8,227 nt of DNA from Bdellovibrionales bacterium (GTDB lineage Bacteria > Bdellovibrionota > UBA1018), in assembly GCA_018968995.1 (NCBI GenBank), contig JAGWZD010000078.1:1-8227 (forward strand), in the 5' to 3' direction. This document shows positions 1 through 5,834 of this stretch, piece by piece. The position numbers and the translations under genes are program-made. The notes beneath the pieces are model-generated. The model made no database searches, was not told where the DNA came from, and was given only the letters and a program-made list of their open reading frames with translations. How positions within the stretch are numbered: position 1 is the stretch's first letter; each line of letters starts with the position of its first letter.

Positions 1-140
1 TGGTCGAACACTTCACTCGAGTGGCTGTAGCAAATACTTCCGGTGCGGCAGGTGAGCGAGCTAAGTCGGAAGCCAAAAAGGCGATTGGCGATGCAATTAA
101 GAGTAAGTTACCAGGTGGATTGAATAAGTTTTTTCGTTAA
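1..140 (+). CDS. C-terminal end of an unidentified protein (partial)
   Basis: An open frame enters from the left edge (first whole codon at 3) and stops at TAA 138–140, giving 45 residues. The tail is rich in Ala, Lys and Gly and ends in GGLNKFFR. Residues of the stretch ERAKSEAKKAIGDAIKSKL would form a basic amphipathic helix. Nothing in it identifies a family. It converges on the CBS-domain gene, with only nine bases between the two stop codons and no hairpin terminator in that gap. It could be noise, but the open frame at the edge with protein-like composition, stopping exactly before the next gene, favours a real gene end. Confidence 0.6.
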   Translation, partial: VEHFTRVAVANTSGAAGERAKSEAKKAIGDAIKSKLPGGLNKFFR

Positions 141-149
141 CGTGCCTAA

Positions 150-947
150 TCAGTAGAGAGCGATGTCTCGGACGCGCGACATAAAGCCAATAACGTTGAA
201 AGGTTTCGCAAAAACCTCAAAGGAGCCCGGTGACGATAGACTTCGGAGTAGCTGCACATGCTGCTCAGGGTGGAGTCTGGGATCAAAAAAGATCACAGCT
301 GGAGGATGATTTTTTAAGCCCTTCAGCTTTTGGAGAAAGGTTGCCCAAACTGAGGGGTCGACCCCGTCTAAATCCATGAGCAATAAGCGACCTTCGCCGA
401 CAGATTCAGGCGTGAGCCCTGCAAGAAATTCCTTTCTCTGAATCTCTAGTTTGCCCCCAAACGTGAAGACTTTGTCTAAATCACGTGAGTTCATGTCTGA
501 GGTTAGGAATAGCGCTGATTTTTTTTCATTTTTTATCGAACTAGGGCGCCTTTTTTCAGAGCGTACTTGCTCTGAAAAAAGGTCTCGCATGGACAGAACA
601 CCCAAAATTCTCTGGCGACCTTGTATGAGGTTAGTTACCGGAAGGTGCCGAAATTTACCTTTGAGCATGATTTCGGCGGCGCGGTCTAAATCATCAACGG
701 TGATGGTCTCTACGTTTTTGCTCATCAGATGAGCAACAGGCTTATCCCAATGTCCTCCCAGTTGTAGTTCATCGATCCACTTTAACAGGTCTCTTTCGGT
801 AAAGATTCCCACGAGATGGTGGGGATCAGTGTATGAGACGATGAGCAGTGAGCCAACCTCATGGTCTCTCATTTTTCTCACACACTCCGAGATGGCTGTG
901 TCTGAGGGTACTACCAAAGCTGGTGAAGGTTGCACTGCCGGGCTCAC
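150..947 (-). CDS. Tandem CBS-domain protein with C-terminal degenerate receiver domain
   Basis: This 265-residue cytoplasmic protein carries two CBS domains, roughly residues 5–60 and 70–127. Each ends in the usual ligand-site pattern: GIFTERDLL at 47–55 and GVLSMRDLF at 116–124. CBS pairs typically bind adenine nucleotides and regulate an attached domain. After a basic linker (about 128–143) comes a segment (143–262) with the alternating strand and helix layout of a response-regulator receiver. An Asp (192) sits where the phosphoacceptor belongs, and Lys248-Pro249 matches the conserved KP. However, the N-terminal acidic pair is reduced to Ser-Asp (150–151), and the Thr/Ser switch after the fourth strand is replaced by Phe-Phe-Asp (220–222), so phosphorylation is doubtful. 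The start is GTG, overlapping the TGA of the Ppx/GppA gene, so translational coupling is likely. The CBS assignment is strong; the receiver assignment is moderate. The linker region holds a perfect inverted repeat and an A8 run in the coding strand. Confidence 0.88.
   Translation of the reverse strand: MSPAVQPSPALVVPSDTAISECVRKMRDHEVGSLLIVSYTDPHHLVGIFTERDLLKWIDELQLGGHWDKPVAHLMSKNVETITVDDLDRAAEIMLKGKFRHLPVTNLIQGRQRILGVLSMRDLFSEQVRSEKRRPSSIKNEKKSALFLTSDMNSRDLDKVFTFGGKLEIQRKEFLAGLTPESVGEGRLLLMDLDGVDPSVWATFLQKLKGLKNHPPAVIFFDPRLHPEQHVQLLRSLSSPGSFEVFAKPFNVIGFMSRVRDIALY
549..582. repeat. Perfect 14-bp inverted repeat with 6-base loop
   Basis: The arm CCTTTTTTCAGAGC (549–562) and its exact reverse complement (569–582) flank the loop GTACTT. 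The repeat lies within the CBS gene at the end of the second CBS domain and start of the linker. The T-tract precedes and the A-tract follows the GC core on both strands, which is the reverse of an intrinsic terminator. It may act as an RNA hairpin or protein site, or may be accidental. Confidence 0.85.
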
Positions 948-1873
948 TCGGAGTTTGACCTTCTCATTTGCAGCACTCCGTAGCGTAAACCCCGAGTACT
1001 GATGATGACTTGATTAAAGTTCAGCAGTTCCATCGAGCGCCAGAGAATCAAGGCGCCGGCAAGTAGCACGTCTGCTCTTCCCTCTTCGATTCCGGCCAGA
1101 GAGCGGCGCTCTTGAATGGATCTCCATTTTAATTCCTCTACTTGGCGGTGGATGTCGCCCCGTGAGAGCACCAATCCGTCTATTTTTTCGGCATCGAATT
1201 TCTCAAGCTCGAGGAACCAACCAGCGAGCGTCGTTGCAGTTCCAGCGACTGCGCATAACCGATTGTCTTCATGGAGAGACTCTCGCCACCGGGGAAGCTG
1301 AGAGTGAAGAATGGCGGAGTCAATCGCCTGCTGGCAGTTCCAGAATTCCTCATCGGTCACGGGGTTGTTTTTAAGGTATCGCTCAGTGTATCTCACGCTC
1401 CCCATATCCACACTCATGCCGCCAGAGGATGTCTTGAATTCGGTGCTTCCTCCTCCAATATCAATCACGGTCGTTAGGTGGGGTTGCATCCCATCCAGAA
1501 GACCTCCGAGGTGGGTGTAACGGGCCTCTTCGTCTCCAGAGATGCGCTGGAAACGAAATCCAGTTTGTTTCTCAACAGTTTCGAAAAACTCGGGGCTGTT
1601 TTGGGCATCTCGAGAGCCGCTGGTTGCCACGGCTATGGTTTGGGTCGGATCGCCGCCTACTGCGCGAAGCCTTTCCGAATAATGCTTCAAACAGCTTAGC
1701 GTGCGCTGCATGGCTTCTGGCTGAAAGCGCCTGTGGAGGTCCACGCCTTGGCCCAAGCGCACCACCGTGGCAAGGTCTTCTATCACCCGAAACCCTGTTT
1801 TTCCGGGGAGGCCTTCGCAAACGAGCATCAAGCACGTGTTCGTGCCGAGATCGATCGAACTCAGGATGCTCAC
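944..1873 (-). CDS. ppx: Ppx/GppA-family exopolyphosphatase or pppGpp phosphatase
   Basis: This 309-residue protein has the full motif series of the ASKHA-fold Ppx/GppA family. SIDLGTNT (6–13) is the first phosphate loop. VATSGSRDA (82–90) and ISGDEEAR (111–118) follow, with Glu115 in the place of the catalytic glutamate. IDIGGGSTE (137–145) is the second phosphate loop, then come AGTATTLAG (210–218), EGRADVLLAGA (264–274) and STRGLRYGV (292–300). Family members release phosphate from polyphosphate or convert pppGpp to ppGpp; the sequence alone does not decide which. The length matches the short form of the family, without the C-terminal HD-like domain of E. coli Ppx. The start is GTG at 1871–1873, eight bases after the preceding small gene's stop. 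No good Shine-Dalgarno precedes it, so reinitiation after the small gene is plausible. Its TGA overlaps the CBS gene's GTG. Confidence 0.95.
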   Translation of the reverse strand: MSILSSIDLGTNTCLMLVCEGLPGKTGFRVIEDLATVVRLGQGVDLHRRFQPEAMQRTLSCLKHYSERLRAVGGDPTQTIAVATSGSRDAQNSPEFFETVEKQTGFRFQRISGDEEARYTHLGGLLDGMQPHLTTVIDIGGGSTEFKTSSGGMSVDMGSVRYTERYLKNNPVTDEEFWNCQQAIDSAILHSQLPRWRESLHEDNRLCAVAGTATTLAGWFLELEKFDAEKIDGLVLSRGDIHRQVEELKWRSIQERRSLAGIEEGRADVLLAGALILWRSMELLNFNQVIISTRGLRYGVLQMRRSNSE

Positions 1874-1881
1874 GGAGGGCT

Positions 1882-2100
1882 CTATAAAATCTGTTCGCGA
1901 AGCGACTTCACGAGTCGCGGATCTCGCCGAGCGAGCCGAGCGAGGAGGGATTCGCGAAAAGCGGGATCGGCTGCCATCAGCATGTCGACCACTTGCTGGA
2001 AGCCATCGATGGCAATCGGTTTTTCGCCCTGAGACTCAGAACTTTCGGGTGCCGTTTCCTTACGGGCCATATCGGGCTGATAGTCGCGAAGGGTTGCCAT
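1882..2100 (-). CDS. Small protein of unknown function with tandem DP-x5 helical motif
   Basis: This 72-residue protein is the first gene of the minus-strand unit and has the unit's best ribosome binding site, AAGGAG seven bases before ATG. Residues 1–30 are polar and probably disordered, rich in Glu, Ser and Pro. Residues 32–72 should form charged helices. Two copies of a similar motif lie 15 residues apart: DPAFRESLLARL (45–56) and DPRLVKSLREQI (60–71). There is no signal peptide, membrane segment or cysteine. The second half faintly recalls the Asp-Pro-x-Leu helices of FliG, but the match is too short to assign. It is followed after eight bases by the Ppx/GppA start, which suggests a partner or regulator of that enzyme, or an upstream cistron that sets its translation. 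Its position, ribosome binding site and composition make it a likely real gene. Confidence 0.72.
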   Translation of the reverse strand: MATLRDYQPDMARKETAPESSESQGEKPIAIDGFQQVVDMLMAADPAFRESLLARLARRDPRLVKSLREQIL

Positions 2101-2231
2101 GTCCTAACTCCTTGGTTTGATACAGATACTCTGGGTCGGGCAGTATGCTCTCCACCCCTGTGCTCTGATTGTGGCAGGAGCTCGGCGGGGCCGAAAGAGG
2201 TAAACTTTTCCTAGTTGCCTAGTGACCAGGA
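2101..2231. promoter_or_regulatory. Divergent intergenic region with presumed back-to-back promoters
   Basis: This 131-bp spacer separates the minus-strand Ppx unit from the plus-strand M16–zapA series, so promoters for both should lie here. I found no pair of -35 and -10 boxes with good matches at correct spacing on either strand. TTGATA at 2117–2122 is a fair -35 box, but the nearest TATGCT is 21 bases downstream of it. There is a short GC-rich hairpin (TCGGC, 2182–2186, pairing with GCCGA, 2190–2194). Close to the M16 start there is a tandem CCTAGT repeat (2210–2215 and 2218–2223). The promoter role is inferred from gene orientation only. Confidence 0.4.
2108..2113 (-). promoter_or_regulatory. 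Ribosome binding site of the 72-residue small gene
   Basis: Read on the minus strand, AAGGAG lies seven bases before the ATG at 2098–2100. It is the clearest Shine-Dalgarno sequence in the window and supports both the small gene and its start. The next gene in the unit lacks a comparable site. Confidence 0.8.
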
Positions 2232-3632
2232 ATGGGGTTGAAGAGGGTTATGAAACGCTGCGTTATTGTGGTGCGGCAAAGGCTATTTTGGGCTTTAGGG
2301 GTTGCTGGGATGCTCTTGGGGGTGCTTGTTCCTTCGAGCCGGGCCGCTGCCCTGAATTGGACAATCTTGCACGAGCCATCGCCCGGGGCAAACCAGGTGC
2401 AGCTGCAATGGGTGGTGCGGTCGGGCAGCCTAGACGATGGCAGCTCAACCCCAGGCCTCGCTCACTTCACGGCTCGGGCGCTTTTGCGAGGAACAACCAC
2501 AAGGCCTTATTCCGATTTCAGTCAGGCTCTTCAGGCGATTTCAGCCACGATCCAGGTAGAGACCACCCCAGAGTTCACGCGCTTTATCTGTGCCGTTCCA
2601 GCACATCGTTTGGATTCCTTTTTGTACTTACTCCGAGACCTTTTTTCGAACCCAGAGTTTGACCCCTTTGAGATTGAATCTCTCAGAAAAGAGCTTCTGA
2701 ATGAGCTTCAAAAAAGGCGGCTTGCAGAGAGTTCTCTGCTCAGGGGGCAGGCGCTTGCCCAACTCTATGCCGGCACCTCTGCGCAGTATCTCTCTGAGGG
2801 TACCGTTGAAGGTTTGAATCGAATTACAGGACTCGATCTTCGAAGATTTTTTCGGGCTCATTATGGTGTCTCGAACTACGTACTGTCGTTAGTGACGCCT
2901 TTTCAGGATGCTGATTTACGTTTCAAATTAGCCTCAAGTTTGAGGGGAGTTCCAGACGTCGCCCTTCGAGCCCAGCGTTTGCCTGAACCAAGCGTGCAAG
3001 AAATTTCTGCCGTAGTCATTTCTGAGCTTTCTGCATCAGAAATCCCCTTTCTCATGGTTTTTCCGGGAGTAGCGGTTGGAGATCCGGATTATTCCGGTCT
3101 CGAGCTTGCTAATCAGATCTTCGGCATGGGGCCGAACTCGAGGCTCACCCAATTCTCTCAGAGCCTAGGCGGTGGGCTCACAGAGGCAAAAAGTGATTTT
3201 GGGGCTATCATCCCAACGGCGACGGGAGCTAAAGCGCTCAGTATTCAAGGTCGTTTCCAAAACGGTCACGAGGCGGATGCCGTGGCAGGAGTTTTCGCTT
3301 TATTTCGGCAGTTTTTGCGCGAGGGAGTATCCGAACAGGAACTGGTTGCCTCTCGCGAAAGGTACCTGAACGATTTAGCCGTTCAGTTCAACTCACCCGA
3401 AAAAAGGGGTAACTATCGACTCAACGCTTTGCTTTCGGGTAGTCCACTGGCCGATTTGACCAGCTGGGAGACAGAGTTACAAAAATGGGATGACTTTTCC
3501 GTCTCATCGCGACTGAAGAGCCGCATTTCAGCCTCTTCAGCAGTGCTAGTGCTGAGAGGAAACCCCGCTCAGCTGATTCCCGCCCTTCAATCTATCCCAG
3601 GCATGGGGTCGATTCGTGTCGTGAATCAGTAA
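2232..3632 (+). CDS. Exported M16-family (insulinase-like) protein, catalytically inactive
   Basis: The 466-residue frame has a basic N-terminus, a hydrophobic stretch (about 17–34) and a likely signal-peptidase site near SSRAAA (35–40), so export to the periplasm is expected. The mature part follows the M16 layout of two roughly 200-residue lobes. The first contains PGLAHFTARALLRGT (74–88), which aligns with the active-site helix of M16 enzymes. The zinc motif HxxEH is HFTAR here (78–82), so the catalytic Glu and second His are lost and peptidase activity is unlikely. The second lobe has GMGPNSRLTQ (298–307), matching the conserved G-x-x-SRL. Inactive M16 subunits usually pair with an active partner, and none is adjacent here. 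The start is uncertain. ATG 2232 has AGGA directly abutting it, TTG 2238 has AGGA six bases before, and ATG 2250 has AGAGG three bases before; all keep the signal peptide. It lies 45 bases before zapA in the same frame. Confidence 0.85.
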   Translation: MGLKRVMKRCVIVVRQRLFWALGVAGMLLGVLVPSSRAAALNWTILHEPSPGANQVQLQWVVRSGSLDDGSSTPGLAHFTARALLRGTTTRPYSDFSQALQAISATIQVETTPEFTRFICAVPAHRLDSFLYLLRDLFSNPEFDPFEIESLRKELLNELQKRRLAESSLLRGQALAQLYAGTSAQYLSEGTVEGLNRITGLDLRRFFRAHYGVSNYVLSLVTPFQDADLRFKLASSLRGVPDVALRAQRLPEPSVQEISAVVISELSASEIPFLMVFPGVAVGDPDYSGLELANQIFGMGPNSRLTQFSQSLGGGLTEAKSDFGAIIPTATGAKALSIQGRFQNGHEADAVAGVFALFRQFLREGVSEQELVASRERYLNDLAVQFNSPEKRGNYRLNALLSGSPLADLTSWETELQKWDDFSVSSRLKSRISASSAVLVLRGNPAQLIPALQSIPGMGSIRVVNQ

Positions 3633-3677
3633 GTTTTCAGCTCGAAATTCGAATCGTTTCCGGGTTATTTTCGGATC

Positions 3678-4019
3678 ATGAGCCGATCCTTAAATTCTTC
3701 CAGTCGAAATGGCGCTGAATTGGAACTCGACGTTCTCGGTGAACGCTTGCGGATTCGAGCTTCCGAGGACATGGATTTTGTGGGTGAAGTGGCGGAACTC
3801 GTGAAGGTCAGACTTCAGGAGGCCAATCGTCGGTTGGCAGGGACCAACAATAAAAGTCGTGTCTTACTCTTGGCCCTGCTGGATCTGGCTGAGGAGTATG
3901 TGAAGTCGAAACGACGGCTCGTAAATCAGCGATCGAAGATTAGTGCGAAGCTTGCCGAGGCGCGGTTGGTGTTGGGTCGGGCGGGGGGTAGCTCGTCTTC
4001 TGACGCAACGGAAGCTTGA
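3678..4019 (+). CDS. zapA: Cell division protein ZapA
   Basis: This 113-residue cytosolic protein fits ZapA, which binds and bundles FtsZ filaments at the division site. Residues 13–29 (AELELDVLGERLRIRAS) form the N-terminal beta hairpin. Helix 32–54 follows, and the diagnostic segment KSRVLLLALLDLAEEY (59–74) leads into a charged coiled coil (about 75–100) used for dimer and tetramer formation. The Ser-rich end (104–109) is probably flexible. No good Shine-Dalgarno precedes the ATG; the bases before it are pyrimidine-rich, so expression may depend on the gene upstream. The formyl-THF ligase gene begins three bases after the stop. The zapA–ligase neighbourhood is common in proteobacteria, which supports both calls. 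Confidence 0.87.
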   Translation: MSRSLNSSSRNGAELELDVLGERLRIRASEDMDFVGEVAELVKVRLQEANRRLAGTNNKSRVLLLALLDLAEEYVKSKRRLVNQRSKISAKLAEARLVLGRAGGSSSSDATEA

Positions 4020-4022
4020 TCT

Positions 4023-4649
4023 GTGGCGCAATTAGCTGCTCAGCTTCGCAGTGAGATTCAGTCTGTTAGAAAAGAGCTTACAGAGTCAGAACGGAATCAA
4101 ATTCAAGCGACTCTTGATTTGCAGGCTCTCCGCTTTATTCAAAACTATTTGAATCTAGAGGCTGGAATGCTTGTGGGCTTGCACCGGCCGCTTCCATGGG
4201 AATGGTCTATTCCTCAGGGGGTGAGCTATTTCAAGAAACTAGGAGTACTGCTGGCGTATCCGCGAATGAGGGATCCTGAAGATCGCCTCAAAGGAATGTG
4301 CTGGCACCTCGCCGATGAGGCCAATCCCGCTCAGTGGAGACCCTCGGCCAGGGTCAAAACACTTCTTGAGCCTCAGGAAAATATGCCAGAGATTGACCCC
4401 GCTCGGTTTCACAGCGTATGGGTTCCTGGCGTAGCGTTTAGTAGGCGAGGAGAAAGAATGGGCACAGGTGGGGGCTTTTATGACCTCTTTTTGAGTCACT
4501 ATCCCCGAATTCTAAAGTGGGCAGTTGCAGCCCGTTTCCAAGTTTTGGATTCGCTCCCAGAGCAAAGGCCCGATGAGCCCCGGATGAATTATTTAGTGAG
4601 CGAGGCAGAAACTCTATCGTTCGTTGGCAGAGAAGTAGAAAAGGCATGA
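4023..4649 (+). CDS. fau: 5-formyltetrahydrofolate cyclo-ligase (divergent)
   Basis: This 208-residue cytosolic enzyme should convert 5-formyl-THF to 5,10-methenyl-THF using ATP, returning stored folate to one-carbon metabolism. The family signature is clear near the C-terminus: VPGVAFSRRGERMGTGGGFYD (134–154) matches the usual VPG-x-AFD-x-x-G-x-R-x-G-x-G-x-G-YYD, with Asp replaced by Ser140 and Tyr by Phe152. LLEP (114–117) matches the conserved Glu-Pro turn, and MNYLVSE (188–194) the final conserved strand. The N-terminal half (1–80) is only weakly like the family. The start is GTG, with GGAAG eight bases upstream inside the end of zapA. The TGA overlaps the ymdB ATG as ATGA, indicating a coupled operon. 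The family is fairly certain; the substitutions leave activity slightly open. Confidence 0.87.
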   Translation: MAQLAAQLRSEIQSVRKELTESERNQIQATLDLQALRFIQNYLNLEAGMLVGLHRPLPWEWSIPQGVSYFKKLGVLLAYPRMRDPEDRLKGMCWHLADEANPAQWRPSARVKTLLEPQENMPEIDPARFHSVWVPGVAFSRRGERMGTGGGFYDLFLSHYPRILKWAVAARFQVLDSLPEQRPDEPRMNYLVSEAETLSFVGREVEKA

Positions 4650-5452
4650 AAATTTTATTTTTTGGAGATGTTTACGGAAAGCCTGGGCGTGATGCCGTTA
4701 AAGTAGCTCTACGGAAATGGACAGGGCCAGAAGACATTGATTTCGTGATCGTTAATGGCGAAAACATGGCACATGGTCACGGTATTCTTCCTGAGCAGGC
4801 GCAGGAATTCTTTGACCTTGGCGTTGATGTGATCACCACAGGAAATCACGCGTGGGACCAAAAACAGATCGTTCCGTTTATGGCCACGACCACGCGCCTT
4901 CTCAGGCCCGCTAATTATCCAGATCATCCCCAGTATGCTCTACCGGGTCGAGGCTCTACCGTAGTGCAGTCACGTCGAGATCCGAGTAAAAAACTCGGGG
5001 TGATTCAGGTGATGGGGCGAGTATTTATGCCAAGCCTCGACTGCCCATTTCGTTGCGCTGAGGCTGAGCTGGAGCGTCTAGAAAAGGCAAATGTCGAGTG
5101 TGTTTTGGTTGATTTTCACGGTGAGGCCACGTCCGAAAAGCAAGCCATTGCGCACTTTTTAGACGGAAAAGTGGGGGCCGTAGTAGGCACTCATTCTCAT
5201 GTTCAAACCGCTGATGAGCGAATCCTGGCGGGCGGAACCGCTGCTATCACCGATGTAGGAATGTGTGGTTGCTTCGACTCCGTCATTGGTGTGAAAAAAG
5301 AGCTCTCGATCCAGAAATTTCTAACCCAGAGACCTGTCCGCTACGAGCCCGCTGAGGGTTCTGGAGGTTACGGCTGTGTGATTATTGAACTGGATGATTC
5401 GACCGGGAAAGCCGTTTCAATCCGGCGAATTCGAGAGGTGGCGGTTACCTAG
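4646..5452 (+). CDS. ymdB: YmdB-family (TIGR00282) metallophosphoesterase
   Basis: This 268-residue cytosolic protein matches the YmdB family of calcineurin-like phosphodiesterases. In Bacillus subtilis YmdB hydrolyses 2',3'-cyclic nucleotides and affects biofilm and cell-fate decisions. All expected metal ligands are visible: Asp8 (FFGDVYG), Glu39 and Asn40 (VNGENMAHG), Asn67 and His68 (TTGNHAWD), His158 (VDFHGEAT), His183 and His185 (GTHSHVQT). Length and the C-terminal DSVIGVKKE (211–219) and TGKAVSIRRI (253–262) segments also fit. The start overlaps the ligase stop as ATGA, with AAAAGG one base before it. In many genomes ymdB follows rny (RNase Y); rny is not here. The stop TAG is half of a CTAG shared with the opposing gene. 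Confidence 0.95.
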   Translation: MKILFFGDVYGKPGRDAVKVALRKWTGPEDIDFVIVNGENMAHGHGILPEQAQEFFDLGVDVITTGNHAWDQKQIVPFMATTTRLLRPANYPDHPQYALPGRGSTVVQSRRDPSKKLGVIQVMGRVFMPSLDCPFRCAEAELERLEKANVECVLVDFHGEATSEKQAIAHFLDGKVGAVVGTHSHVQTADERILAGGTAAITDVGMCGCFDSVIGVKKELSIQKFLTQRPVRYEPAEGSGGYGCVIIELDDSTGKAVSIRRIREVAVT

Positions 5453-5826
5453 TCGCAGCAGGCACCGGATTTAGAGAGTACCTTCTTACATGAACCTGTT
5501 CCACAGTTGCCTTCCGCACAAGCGCCTCCTCCACACTGAGAAGAGGATTCGTAAGCCCATTTTCTTTGCACAGCGTTGATCGTTCTCAGGGCCTCTTCTA
5601 GGGTTGGGTGGGTCTGCGTGCCCAGGTATTCCCCCGTGGTGTGACGCAAAACAAAGGCAACGTAGGCCCCTTCGATCAAGCTCACCCCTCCCAGGAGTTC
5701 TTCGTCGATCAGAAAGCCCTTTTGGTAGGTTTCGGGGGTCAAACGGTCCATGGGAAGAGCATAAATCTTTCTTCGGATGAAAGCGAGCTTGCCAATCGCG
5801 CGAGGTTTGACTAAATCCATGGTCAC
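5449..5826 (-). CDS. Unknown protein with periodic Cys-X4 C-terminal tail
   Basis: I do not recognise this 125-residue protein. Residues 1–90 look like a small alpha/beta domain: strands around 10–22 and 52–61, and a helix with preceding turn, THPTLEEALRTINAVQRKW (72–90). The tail 97–125 is Gly- and Cys-rich, with cysteines at 98, 103, 108 and 113 spaced exactly five apart, then a Cys-Cys pair at 123–124. Such spacing suggests metal or cluster binding, or modification, but no known motif fits exactly. There is no signal peptide. The start could be GTG 5826 or ATG 5820 (third codon); neither has a clear ribosome binding site. The tRNA-Ala gene begins eight bases beyond the GTG on the other strand, so this gene's promoter must overlap the tRNA. 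Its stop overlaps ymdB's stop in CTAG. Confidence 0.75.
   Translation of the reverse strand: MTMDLVKPRAIGKLAFIRRKIYALPMDRLTPETYQKGFLIDEELLGGVSLIEGAYVAFVLRHTTGEYLGTQTHPTLEEALRTINAVQRKWAYESSSQCGGGACAEGNCGTGSCKKVLSKSGACCD
5789..5817 (+). promoter_or_regulatory. Candidate sigma-70-type promoter for tRNA-Ala
   Basis: TTGCCA (5789–5794) matches five of six bases of the -35 consensus, and TAAATC (5812–5817) follows at 17 bases as a weak -10 (three of six). Initiation near 5824 would leave a leader of about ten bases before the tRNA. The GC-rich stretch after the -10 resembles stable-RNA discriminators. It lies inside the opposing coding sequence. The assignment is tentative. Confidence 0.35.
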
Positions 5827-5834
5827 GCGTCGGT

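Noticed and set aside
549..582. The inverted repeat as an intrinsic terminator
   Set aside because: The GC core is followed by A-tracts, not T-tracts, on both strands, and the CBS frame runs through it.
451..732. 93-codon plus-strand frame antisense to the CBS gene
   Set aside because: The opposing frame has clear CBS motifs; this one has none.
1902..1918. Six-bp hairpin GCGACT/AGTCGC at the end of the small gene
   Set aside because: It is short, explained by Arg-rich codons and lacks a T-tract; a role in coupling to the next gene cannot be supported.
1572..2032. Several open frames overlapping the Ppx/GppA and small genes in other frames
   Set aside because: They are Arg- and Ser-rich, have no motifs and are shadows of GC-rich coding sequence.
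2117..2149. TTGATA with TATGCT as a plus-strand promoter
   Set aside because: The spacer is 21 bases, outside the normal 16–18.
2222..2662. 146-codon plus-strand frame over the M16 start
   Set aside because: It overlaps the clear M16 frame and signal peptide and has low-complexity, unprotein-like composition.
4021..4037. TGGC...GC pattern as a sigma-54 promoter
   Set aside because: The spacing between the GG and GC elements is off by one and it lies inside an operon.
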